DNA of 64,000 nt from Variovorax sp. YR216 (lineage in GTDB: Bacteria > Pseudomonadota > Gammaproteobacteria > Burkholderiales > Burkholderiaceae_C). Below, piece after piece: positions 25,987-33,142 of the stretch. Under the pieces are notes generated by a model. The model saw only the letters and a list, made by a program, of their open reading frames with translations. It was not told the DNA's origin and ran no database searches. The stretch covers positions 124,001 through 188,000 of the forward strand of contig NZ_FNRO01000011.1 in NCBI RefSeq assembly GCF_900107745.1, read 5' to 3'. How positions within the stretch are numbered: position 1 is the first letter of the stretch; every line of letters begins with the position of its first letter. Made by a program: the position numbers and the translations under genes.

Positions 25987-26735
25987 TGGCCACGCCGGTT
26001 CTGATTTCTCTTTCATCTTTCGGCGCCGCCGAGATCGGCCGCCATGGGCAGCTCTGGTGCGCGCAGCTTGCAAAGGCCGCTGGCGCCGACAGCGTCGAGG
26101 TGCGTGGCGAGTTGTTGCGCGATCCCGCCGCCGAGCTGCCGGCGCTGGCCGGCCTCGCAGCGGTCTATTCGAGCCCCGAAGGGCTCTTCGCGCAGGGTGG
26201 GCTGTTCGACGAGGCCGCGTTGGGTCGCGGTGTGGCCAGCGCGAAAACGCTTGGCGCGGCACGCCTGAAGATGGCCATCGGCGACTTCGGCCCCTCGTCG
26301 CACGGTTCGCTCGCCGGTCTGAAAGCCCGCCTTGCCGAGACCTCGATCGAGCTCGTCATCGAGAACGACCAGACCGTTTCCGCCGGCACGCTGCCCGCAT
26401 TGCAGGCGTTCTTCGATGCAGCCGACCGCATCGGGCTCGACCTCGGCATGACCTTCGACATGGGCAACTGGCATTGGCTTGGCGAATGTCCGCTGCAAGC
26501 CGCGCAGGCGCTGGGCCGGCGCGTGCGCTACGTGCATTGCAAGGGCGTGCAGCGACTTCCCGCGAAATGGGTCGCGGTGCCGCTCGCCGATTCGATCGCG
26601 CCGTGGCGCTCGGTGCTGCGCGCTCTGCCGGCCGATGTGCCCCATGCCATCGAGTACCCGCTGATCGGCGACGATCTGCTCGCTGTCACGCGCGACCAGG
26701 TCGCGCTCATCCGTTCACTGCGAACCACCCCATGA
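25986..26735 (+). CDS. kguE: TIM-barrel epimerase/isomerase of 2-ketogluconate utilisation (KguE-like)
   Basis: 249 residues; ATG at 25986 overlapping the ATPase stop. Xylose-isomerase-like TIM barrel: metal-ligand residues in VIENDQTVS (Glu), FDMGNWHW (Asp), VHCKGVQR (His) and the final EYPL (Glu). KguE is the least characterised step of the Pseudomonas kgu operon. The next two genes encode a PfkB kinase and a D-2-hydroxyacid dehydrogenase in the same order as kguE-kguK-...-kguD, which supports the call. A different epimerase role cannot be excluded. Confidence 0.75.
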   Translation: MATPVLISLSSFGAAEIGRHGQLWCAQLAKAAGADSVEVRGELLRDPAAELPALAGLAAVYSSPEGLFAQGGLFDEAALGRGVASAKTLGAARLKMAIGDFGPSSHGSLAGLKARLAETSIELVIENDQTVSAGTLPALQAFFDAADRIGLDLGMTFDMGNWHWLGECPLQAAQALGRRVRYVHCKGVQRLPAKWVAVPLADSIAPWRSVLRALPADVPHAIEYPLIGDDLLAVTRDQVALIRSLRTTP

Positions 26736-27682
26736 CTTCATCCGCCTTCGACGTCGCGCTGTTCGGCGAGGCCATGCTGCTGCTGGTCGCCGACCAGCCC
26801 GGGCCGATCGAGAACGCCACCGTCTTTCACAAGCGCACCGCGGGTGCGGAAACCAACGTCGCCATCGGTCTGGCGCGCCTCGGCCTGAAGGTCGGCTGGG
26901 CGAGCCGCCTGGGTACCGACTCGATGGGCCGCGCGCTGCTCGCAGCCATGAAAGGCGAGGGCATCGACTGCTCGCACGTCGTCTGCGATCCGACGCAGCG
27001 CACTGGCCTCCAGTTCAAGGGCCGCGTGACGGATGGAAGCGATCCGCCGGTCGAGTCCCACCGCAAGGGATCGGCTGCCAGCTTCATGGGCCCGGCCGAT
27101 GTGGACGAAGACTGGCTGCGCTCGGCGCGCCACTTGCACGCCACCGGCGTGTTCGCCGCCATCTCCGAGACCACCCTGCCTGCCGCGATCAAGTCGATGG
27201 ACGTGATGCGCGCGGCCGGCCGCACCATCTCCTTCGACCCCAACCTGCGCCCGACGCTCTGGTCGTCGACCGAGACGATGCGGCACTGGATCAACGATCT
27301 CGCTGCGCGCGCGGACTGGGTCCTGCCCGGCATCGAGGAGGGCCTGATCCTCACCGGCCACGACACGCCCGAAGACATCGCACGTTTCTACCGCGAGCGC
27401 GGCGCGAAGCTCGTGGTGGTCAAGCTCGGCGCGAAGGGCGCCTACTACGACAGCGATGTCGCGGGCACCGGCACCGTCGAAGGCTTTCCAGTCAAGGAAG
27501 TGATCGACACCGTGGGCGCCGGTGACGGCTTCGCAGCCGGCGTCGTCAGTGCCTTGCTCGAAGGCAAGTCAGTGCAAGACGCCGTGCGTCGTGGCGCATG
27601 GATCGGCGCACGCGCCGTTCAGGTGCTCGGCGACACCGAGGGCCTGCCGACGCGCGCGCAACTCGAGGAGGCCCGCCTATGA
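26732..27682 (+). CDS. kguK: PfkB-family sugar kinase, probable 2-ketogluconate kinase
   Basis: 316 residues, ATG at 26732 overlapping the previous stop (ATGA). PfkB family: N-terminal GAETNVAIGLARLG, and the second signature DTVGAGDGFAAGVVSALL with the catalytic Asp in GAGDGFA. By sequence it could be a 2-dehydro-3-deoxygluconate kinase (KdgK); by context it fits KguK, which phosphorylates 2-ketogluconate. Product enters the pathway at 2-keto-6-phosphogluconate. Confidence 0.82.
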   Translation: MTSSAFDVALFGEAMLLLVADQPGPIENATVFHKRTAGAETNVAIGLARLGLKVGWASRLGTDSMGRALLAAMKGEGIDCSHVVCDPTQRTGLQFKGRVTDGSDPPVESHRKGSAASFMGPADVDEDWLRSARHLHATGVFAAISETTLPAAIKSMDVMRAAGRTISFDPNLRPTLWSSTETMRHWINDLAARADWVLPGIEEGLILTGHDTPEDIARFYRERGAKLVVVKLGAKGAYYDSDVAGTGTVEGFPVKEVIDTVGAGDGFAAGVVSALLEGKSVQDAVRRGAWIGARAVQVLGDTEGLPTRAQLEEARL

Positions 27683-28665
27683 CGCGCAAGAACATCCTCG
27701 TCTTCCGCGAGTTGCCCGACGTCCAGCTCGTGCGGCTCAAGGCCGAGCATGAAGTCACCGTCGCCAACCCGCGCATCGATGCGCAGCGCGCGGCGTTCGA
27801 TGCCGCGCTGCCACGCGCGCAAGGGCTGATCGGCTCCAGCTATCCGATCGACGACGCGCTGCTCGCGCGTGCGCCGCAGCTCGAAGTGGTGTCCAGCGTC
27901 TCCGTCGGCGTCGACAACTACGCACTCCCCGCGCTGCATGCGCGCGGCATCCTGTTGTGCCACACGCCGGGCGTGCTCGACGAGACCGTCGCCGACACGG
28001 TCTTCGCGCTGCTGATGGCGACCAGCCGCCGCGTGGTCGAGCTGTCGAACCTCGTGCGCGAAGGCCGTTGGACGAAGAACATCGACGAAGACCTGTTCGG
28101 CTTCGATGTGCACGGCAAAACGCTGGGGCTGATCGGCTTCGGGCGCATCGGGCAGGCGATTGCGCGGCGTGCGTCGCTCGGCTTCGGCATGCCGGTGCTC
28201 TATCACACGCGCCGGCCGGTGGATCTCGCCGCGCAGGCGCCCGAGCTGCAGGGGCGCGCGCTGTTCACGGCGCGTGACGAGCTTCTTGCGCGTGCCGATT
28301 TCGTGGTCGCGATGCTGCCGCTGTCGGACAGCACGCGCGACATGATCGACGCGAGCGTGTTCGATGCGATGAAGCCCGGCGCCGTCTTCATCAACGGTGG
28401 GCGCGGCGCCACGGTCCGCGAAGACGCCTTGCTCGCCGCACTCGACAGCGGGCGCCTGCGCGCCGCCGGACTCGATGTGTTCGCCACGGAACCCCTGCCC
28501 AAGGATTCGCCGCTGCGCACGCATCCGCGTGTGACGCCGCTGCCGCACATCGGTTCGGCCACGCACGAGACGCGCCATGCGATGGCCGAGCTCGCGACGA
28601 CGAACCTGCTGCGCGCGCTCGCAGGCGAGCGTCCGCCGGCGGTCTACGACACGGCTTCGGCTTGA
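27679..28665 (+). CDS. kguD: D-2-hydroxyacid dehydrogenase, probable 2-keto-6-phosphogluconate reductase
   Basis: 328 residues, ATGA overlap with the kinase. D-isomer specific 2-hydroxyacid dehydrogenase with the NAD-binding GLIGFGRIGQAIARR (around 154), the substrate-anchoring SVGVDNY, catalytic Arg in INGGRGATV, and the closing HIGSATHETR catalytic His. Closest to the GhrB/2-ketogluconate reductase branch. In the kgu pathway it would reduce 2-keto-6-phosphogluconate to 6-phosphogluconate. It could also act on unphosphorylated 2-ketoacids. Confidence 0.85.
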   Translation: MTRKNILVFRELPDVQLVRLKAEHEVTVANPRIDAQRAAFDAALPRAQGLIGSSYPIDDALLARAPQLEVVSSVSVGVDNYALPALHARGILLCHTPGVLDETVADTVFALLMATSRRVVELSNLVREGRWTKNIDEDLFGFDVHGKTLGLIGFGRIGQAIARRASLGFGMPVLYHTRRPVDLAAQAPELQGRALFTARDELLARADFVVAMLPLSDSTRDMIDASVFDAMKPGAVFINGGRGATVREDALLAALDSGRLRAAGLDVFATEPLPKDSPLRTHPRVTPLPHIGSATHETRHAMAELATTNLLRALAGERPPAVYDTASA

Positions 28666-28679
28666 ACGCGAGAGCCCCC

Positions 28680-29705
28680 ATGCAACGCCCGGCCCGCGCG
28701 ACCATCGCCGACGTCGCCAAGGCGGCGGGCGTGTCCAAGGCCACCGTCTCGCGCTTCCTCAATCACCGCGAACGGTTGTTGAGCCCGGACATCGCTGCGC
28801 GCGTCGAGGCCGCCATCGCCCAGCTCGACTACACGCCGAGCCCGATGGCGCAGGCCCTGAGCCATGGCCGCTCGCGGCTCATCGGCCTGATCGTGGCCGA
28901 CATCACCAATCCGTATTCGGTGGCGGTGCTGCGCGGCGCCGAGAAGGCCTGCCAGGACGCCGGCTACCTCGTGATGCTGTTCAACCTCGGCAACGACATC
29001 GACCGCGAGCGCGAGGCCATCGATGCGCTCGCCGGCTATCAGGTCGACGGGTTCATCCTGAACACGCTGGGCCGTGGCGTAGGCCTCGCCGATGCCGAGG
29101 CGCTGCACGGCAAGCCGGCAGTGCTGGTGGACCGCCGGCACGCGGGCATGCACACCGATTTCGTTTCGCTCGACAACGCCGCGGCCATGAAGGCGGCCTG
29201 CGGGCATCTGGTCGAGAGCGGATTTCGCGAGCTGCTCTACATCACCGAACCGCTCAAGGGCGTGAGTTCGCGGCGCGAGCGCGCGACCGCCTTCGGCGGC
29301 TGCGTGACGGCGCATGAACCGCGGGTGGCGGGGACGGTATTCGAGTGCACTGGCGATGACAGCGAAGGCCTCGACGCCGCGCTGCGTGCGCTGCACAAGC
29401 GGGCCAGGCGCGGGCGCCGTCCGGCGGTGCTCGCCGGCAACGCGATCGTGACGCTGCGCGTGGCGAGCGCGATGGCGCGGCTGGGCCTGCATTTCGGCAG
29501 CGATGTCGGCTTCGTCGGCTTCGACGATGCCGAATGGGCGCCGCTGATCGGCCCGGGCCTGAGCGCGATCGCCCAGCCCACCGATGCGATCGGGCGCACT
29601 GCCGCGACTTGCCTGATCGAGCGGCTCCAGGGCCTGGAGGGTCCGCCGCGGCAGTTGCTGCTGCCCGGCGAATTGATCATTCGGGGGTCGTCAGGCCTGG
29701 CCTGA
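28680..29705 (+). CDS. ptxS: LacI-family transcriptional repressor, PtxS-like
   Basis: 341 residues from the ATG at 28680 (a TTG at 28662 is unlikely). Helix-turn-helix ATIADVAKAAGVSKATVSRFLNHRERL at the N-terminus, then the hinge with SPMAQALSHGRSRLIGLIVADITNP and a periplasmic-binding-protein-like effector domain. Placed last in the operon that begins with TGAAACCGGTTTCA, the known PtxS palindrome, so it most likely represses its own operon and is released by 2-ketogluconate. Identity as PtxS is from context plus operator, not from a search. Confidence 0.85.
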   Translation: MQRPARATIADVAKAAGVSKATVSRFLNHRERLLSPDIAARVEAAIAQLDYTPSPMAQALSHGRSRLIGLIVADITNPYSVAVLRGAEKACQDAGYLVMLFNLGNDIDREREAIDALAGYQVDGFILNTLGRGVGLADAEALHGKPAVLVDRRHAGMHTDFVSLDNAAAMKAACGHLVESGFRELLYITEPLKGVSSRRERATAFGGCVTAHEPRVAGTVFECTGDDSEGLDAALRALHKRARRGRRPAVLAGNAIVTLRVASAMARLGLHFGSDVGFVGFDDAEWAPLIGPGLSAIAQPTDAIGRTAATCLIERLQGLEGPPRQLLLPGELIIRGSSGLA

Positions 29706-29721
29706 GCAGCAAACGCTCGCG

Positions 29722-31053
29722 CTAGAAGTTGTCCGCCTTGAATTTCGCAATGTCGCTTGCCATCGCCAGCAGTGCCTGGGCGCGGGCGGCGACATAGCCG
29801 GCCAACTGCGCAACGAACTTGACCTCGTCGCCCTGATAGGCCGGCTCCTTGGCCTGCGCTGGCGCTTCTTCGATCGCCAGACGGCAAAGGCGCGTGAGTT
29901 CGCGAGCGAAGTACGGCCGAGGAACGCCGAGGCGCTCGCAGAAATCAGCCAGTGCAAACGCCCTGACTTCCTCCAACGCGAAAACATCGCCGAACGCCAT
30001 GGCGAGCGAGTGGTCGAACCGGTCGTACTGGACCACGCTGACGAGGTCGTACAGCGCGGTCACTGAAAGACCTGCCCGTGTGACGCGAAACGATATGTTC
30101 TTGCCATGCGCGTCACTGTTGCCAAACAGCAGAGTGGTGACGGCCCATATCGCGATTCGCTGCATGCCCAGCGCAGGCTCGACCAGCAGCGAACGAAGCG
30201 CACCCAGCTTTTCGAAGCTGGCGCCATCCCTGATGTGCTGAACTTGCGGCCCATCGCCCAGGTTGCGCTCATATTTCGCAGCGACGGAAAGGTCGAGTGC
30301 CTGGCAGCCGTCGATGATGTGCAGCCGTTCGATCCGGTCGTCTTTCCGACTCCGATCGAATCGCTCGACGCTGAGCACCGGGGACGGCATACGGAGGATT
30401 TCCACCGCGGCGGCCATGTCGGATCCGAAGCGCCGGTGGCTCATCCGGTTGGCAAGCGACATGCAGTAGTGCTCGTTGGCAACCATGCATGGAGTGGCCA
30501 CGCCGAAAGGCTCCGGTTTGAGGATATGGGTCGAGGAGAGCGACCCATCGACGAGAAAGAGCCTTCCTTCGCGGCGCTCGACCAGCAGCTTGTCCTGGTG
30601 ACCCGCAATGGACATGCGCACCTTGCCGTCCCAGATGTTGAACGGTCGATTCGCCCGGTCGGCAATGCGCTGCTCGAGCTCTTCGAACGGCAGTGCCCGC
30701 CGCATCGTCTCCTGCTCGGCGAAGCCGCCGTTCGGCGGCAGGAAGCTCAACGCACCTGCGGTCTCGTGGCCCAGGTGGCGAATGAGTCCGAAGATGTTGT
30801 TCCGCGTCACGCGCGCGTCACGCGATGCCACATCCAGCGCAACGCCCTCGGGCAGCAGATTCTCGAGAAAGCGCCTGATCGCTCGCGACGAGCCGCTCCC
30901 GTTCAGTGGCAACTGTGGCGAGAGCGCGTAGCCGACCGGACTGGCGACCCATTCCGGGTCGTAGTTGAGCGAGAAGTCGTCGTGCTCGGGCTCGTACTGG
31001 AGCGTCCCCAGCCGGCGCGTATCCGAGAACACCTCCAGGACATAGTCACTCAT
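29722..31053 (-). CDS. hipA: HipA-type serine/threonine kinase toxin
   Basis: 443 residues from the ATG at 31053, overlapping the end of the HipB-like gene. N-terminal subdomain, then the phosphorylatable P-loop Ser148 in RMSIAGHQDKLLV (E. coli HipA Ser150), ATP-binding Lys179 in HILKPE, the catalytic NSDAHGKN (Asp314) and the metal-binding LYDLVSV (Asp336). All catalytic residues are therefore present. E. coli HipA phosphorylates glutamyl-tRNA synthetase and causes persistence; the target here is unknown. Convergent with ptxS, with a 16-base gap. Confidence 0.92.
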   Translation of the reverse strand: MSDYVLEVFSDTRRLGTLQYEPEHDDFSLNYDPEWVASPVGYALSPQLPLNGSGSSRAIRRFLENLLPEGVALDVASRDARVTRNNIFGLIRHLGHETAGALSFLPPNGGFAEQETMRRALPFEELEQRIADRANRPFNIWDGKVRMSIAGHQDKLLVERREGRLFLVDGSLSSTHILKPEPFGVATPCMVANEHYCMSLANRMSHRRFGSDMAAAVEILRMPSPVLSVERFDRSRKDDRIERLHIIDGCQALDLSVAAKYERNLGDGPQVQHIRDGASFEKLGALRSLLVEPALGMQRIAIWAVTTLLFGNSDAHGKNISFRVTRAGLSVTALYDLVSVVQYDRFDHSLAMAFGDVFALEEVRAFALADFCERLGVPRPYFARELTRLCRLAIEEAPAQAKEPAYQGDEVKFVAQLAGYVAARAQALLAMASDIAKFKADNF

Positions 31054-31345
31054 CGACTGCTCCATCGGGCAACGCTGCGCCAAGGTTCGTGGGGACGTCC
31101 TCCTTGGGCACGACGAGCATCCTGAGTCCGAGGCCTCCAAGAACCAGCAGCAGTTTGTCGGCCGTGATCGGCTTGCCGTTTTCCAGACGCGAAAGGACAT
31201 CGCTCGAAACGCCGCAAAGTGCGGCGGCATCGTCGATGCGGAGCTTCGCTTTGGCGCGTCGATTGCGCACCAGTTTCCCGAGGTCGATGAGATCGGAGAC
31301 GCTGGGCTCGAGATGCGGGTCGAAAAGGGGAAGGGTTCTCGCCAT
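31046..31345 (-). CDS. hipB: HipB-like antitoxin and autoregulator
   Basis: 99 residues. XRE-type helix-turn-helix around IDDAAALCGVSSDVLSRLENGK, followed by ITADKLLLVLGGLGLRMLVVPKED, a HipB-like arrangement. The short C-terminal tail after it is the part that usually inhibits the toxin in this family. It overlaps hipA by eight bases in the antitoxin-first order. A near-consensus promoter with flanking inverted repeats stands upstream. Confidence 0.88.
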   Translation of the reverse strand: MARTLPLFDPHLEPSVSDLIDLGKLVRNRRAKAKLRIDDAAALCGVSSDVLSRLENGKPITADKLLLVLGGLGLRMLVVPKEDVPTNLGAALPDGAVDE

Positions 31346-31392
31346 TGTTCCGTGATCCCGATACTATGGCCGCCGCGATGGCTGCGCATCGA

Positions 31393-31462
31393 TAGTTTCG
31401 GAAAAACGGAATATAAGTTCGGGAGAACGTCTGGTCAAATTAATTTCGCGTTACCGAAACTA
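31393..31462 (-). promoter_or_regulatory. hipBA promoter with flanking inverted repeat
   Basis: On the minus strand: -35 TTGACC (31438-31433), exactly 17 bases, -10 TATATT (31415-31410), giving a start near 31402 and a ~57-base leader. Flanking arms TAGTTTCGG (31393-31401 on plus) and CCGAAACTA (31454-31462) are reverse complements, 52 bases apart, and bracket the promoter. Inside the spacer lies a shorter inverted repeat GTTC-N4-GAAC. These are plausible HipB binding sites for autoregulation. The right arm overlaps the end of the cyclase remnant. Confidence 0.75.
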
Positions 31463-31790
31463 AGATGCCGGTGTTTCCACCAACGCCAGCACCCGCAACG
31501 GGCTTCCCGATCCTTCCTGGATCTTCAACGTCCGAAGCCGTGCACCTTGCGTTCGTGCATCAGCCACTCGACCGCCGCCTGCGTCGGCCCGGGCGTGTGC
31601 GCGCCATCGTCGTGCATGTTGACGAACGCGGCCGGATCGCCAAGGCGCTTGGACCAGTCGGTGCGCAGCAGCACCCATGCACCCTTCGGGGATGCGCCCG
31701 TGCGTGGTTTCCCAGGCCTGGAGGAATTCGACCGTCAGCAGCCAGTCGGCGTCGTGCGCGACTTCGGCACTGGCGTCGCGACGGCTTTAC
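31460..31790 (-). pseudogene. decayed cyclase-family (kynurenine formamidase-like) gene
   Basis: Minus strand, three reading-frame blocks. First DADWLLTVEFLQAWETTHGRIPEG, then after a frameshift near GAAGGGTGCATGG a block reading WVLLRTDWSKRLGDPAAFVNMHDDG, then another shift to HTPGPTQAAVEWLMHERKVHGFGR and a stop, and finally LKIQEGSGSPLRVLALVET in another frame. Together these spell the C-terminal half of a cyclase-family protein (PF04199 type) with frameshifts and a missing stretch between HGFG and the final strand, where intact members have the VGTDAG and metal-binding region. No intact start. Boundaries are approximate. Confidence 0.75.
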
Positions 31791-31844
31791 AAGCGCTGAA
31801 ATTTCTCGCTGCCGCCGTTTCGACCGGGGCACTCGTCATTTCGT

Positions 31845-31883
31845 CCGGAAGCCGCGCGTCCTTGACGCTCTGGCGGCTTCCGG
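31845..31883. promoter_or_regulatory. 11-bp perfect inverted repeat upstream of the saccharopine dehydrogenase gene
   Basis: CCGGAAGCCGC (31845-31855) and GCGGCTTCCGG (31873-31883), with a 17-base spacer and arm centres 28 bases apart. It lies 62 bases before the ATG at 31946. No T-tract follows on the plus strand, so it is more like an operator than a terminator, but either is possible. Nothing else recognisable fills the ~600-base stretch from 31346 to 31945 apart from the hipBA promoter and the cyclase remnant. Confidence 0.5.
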
Positions 31884-31945
31884 CCGGCTGCACTCCCTTC
31901 TAGAGTCGTTCGCATCCACAGCGAAATGTTCTTGAGGGGAATCAC

Positions 31946-33142
31946 ATGGCAGCGCCCGTCATCCGCAAGGTCCTTGTCCTTGGCGCCGGCAAGGTCGGCA
32001 GCACGGTCGCCGACATGGTGGCCGAGTACCACCGCCTTCCCGTCACGCTCGCAGACCGGCAGCACGTGCGGCACGAGCCCGACGACCGGCTGGTGACGCG
32101 CGCGATCCTCGACGTGGAAGACGAAGCATCGCTGGCTGCCGTGCTGGCGGGGCACGACGTGGTCATCAATGCGCTGCCGTTCTTCCTCGCGGCGCGGGTC
32201 GCGGTGGCGGCCCGTGCGGCGGGCGTCCATTACTTCGATCTGACCGAAGACGTCGCCGCCACCACCGCGATCCGCGCGCTGGCGGTGGATGCGAATTCCG
32301 TGCTGATGCCGCAGAGCGGCCTCGCACCCGGCGTGATCGGCATGCTCGGCGCGCATCTCGCGGGCCGCTTCGACGAGCTGTGCGATCTGCACCTGCGCGT
32401 GGGTGCACTCTCGCGGCACGCGACCAACGGCCTGCGCTACAACTTCACCTGGAGCATCGACGGGGTCATCAACGAATACTGCCAGCCGTGCATGGCCATT
32501 GCGCAGGGACAACGCGTGTCCGTGCCGCCGCTGGAGGGCCATGAGACGCTGGTGCTCGACGGCGACACCTACGAGGCCTTCAACACCTCCGGCGGACTCG
32601 GCACGCTGTGCGAGACGCTGGCCGGCCGCGTGCGCAATCTCGACTACAAGACGATCCGCTATCCGGGTCACCGCGACGCGATGAAGCTGCTGCTGCATGA
32701 CCTGCGCCTGATCGAGCGGCGCGACCTGCTGCGGCAGGTGCTGGAGAACGCGGTGCCGCACAGCCGCGAAGACATGGTGATCGTCTTCGCTTCCGCATCC
32801 GGCCTGCGCGGCGGCCGCTTCGAGCAGGAGACGCGACTGGCGCGCATCCACGGCGGCCGCTTGCGCGGCGTGGACCGCACCGCGATCGAGCTCTCGACCG
32901 CTGCCGGCGTGGTCGGCGTCTTCGAGCTGCTTCGCACCGGCCGGCTGCCGGCGCGCGGCTTCGTGGGGCAGGAACAAGTGGCGCTCGAGGACTTTCTTTC
33001 GACGCGGGTCGGCAACTGCTATGCGGGCCTGGCCGAATCGCCGGCGAGCCGGACGCCGGCGGCACCGCACCGCGGAAGCACCTTCGCTCATACTTGGCCA
33101 CCCCAGGCGCAACGCCGGACCCGGAAGGAGCCAAGTCCATGA
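31946..33142 (+). CDS. saccharopine dehydrogenase family protein
   Basis: 398 residues, GAGGGGA before the ATG at 31946. N-terminal Rossmann fold with LVLGAGKVGSTVADMV, and VINALPFFL at the end of the sheet; the C-terminal domain carries GVIGMLGAHLAG and TSGGLGTL. Length fits a stand-alone saccharopine dehydrogenase that releases glutamate and aminoadipate semialdehyde. The stop overlaps the start of an ALDH7-type dehydrogenase (ATGA), which oxidises that semialdehyde, so a lysine-catabolic step is likely. The lysine-ketoglutarate reductase partner is not in the window. Confidence 0.85.
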   Translation: MAAPVIRKVLVLGAGKVGSTVADMVAEYHRLPVTLADRQHVRHEPDDRLVTRAILDVEDEASLAAVLAGHDVVINALPFFLAARVAVAARAAGVHYFDLTEDVAATTAIRALAVDANSVLMPQSGLAPGVIGMLGAHLAGRFDELCDLHLRVGALSRHATNGLRYNFTWSIDGVINEYCQPCMAIAQGQRVSVPPLEGHETLVLDGDTYEAFNTSGGLGTLCETLAGRVRNLDYKTIRYPGHRDAMKLLLHDLRLIERRDLLRQVLENAVPHSREDMVIVFASASGLRGGRFEQETRLARIHGGRLRGVDRTAIELSTAAGVVGVFELLRTGRLPARGFVGQEQVALEDFLSTRVGNCYAGLAESPASRTPAAPHRGSTFAHTWPPQAQRRTRKEPSP

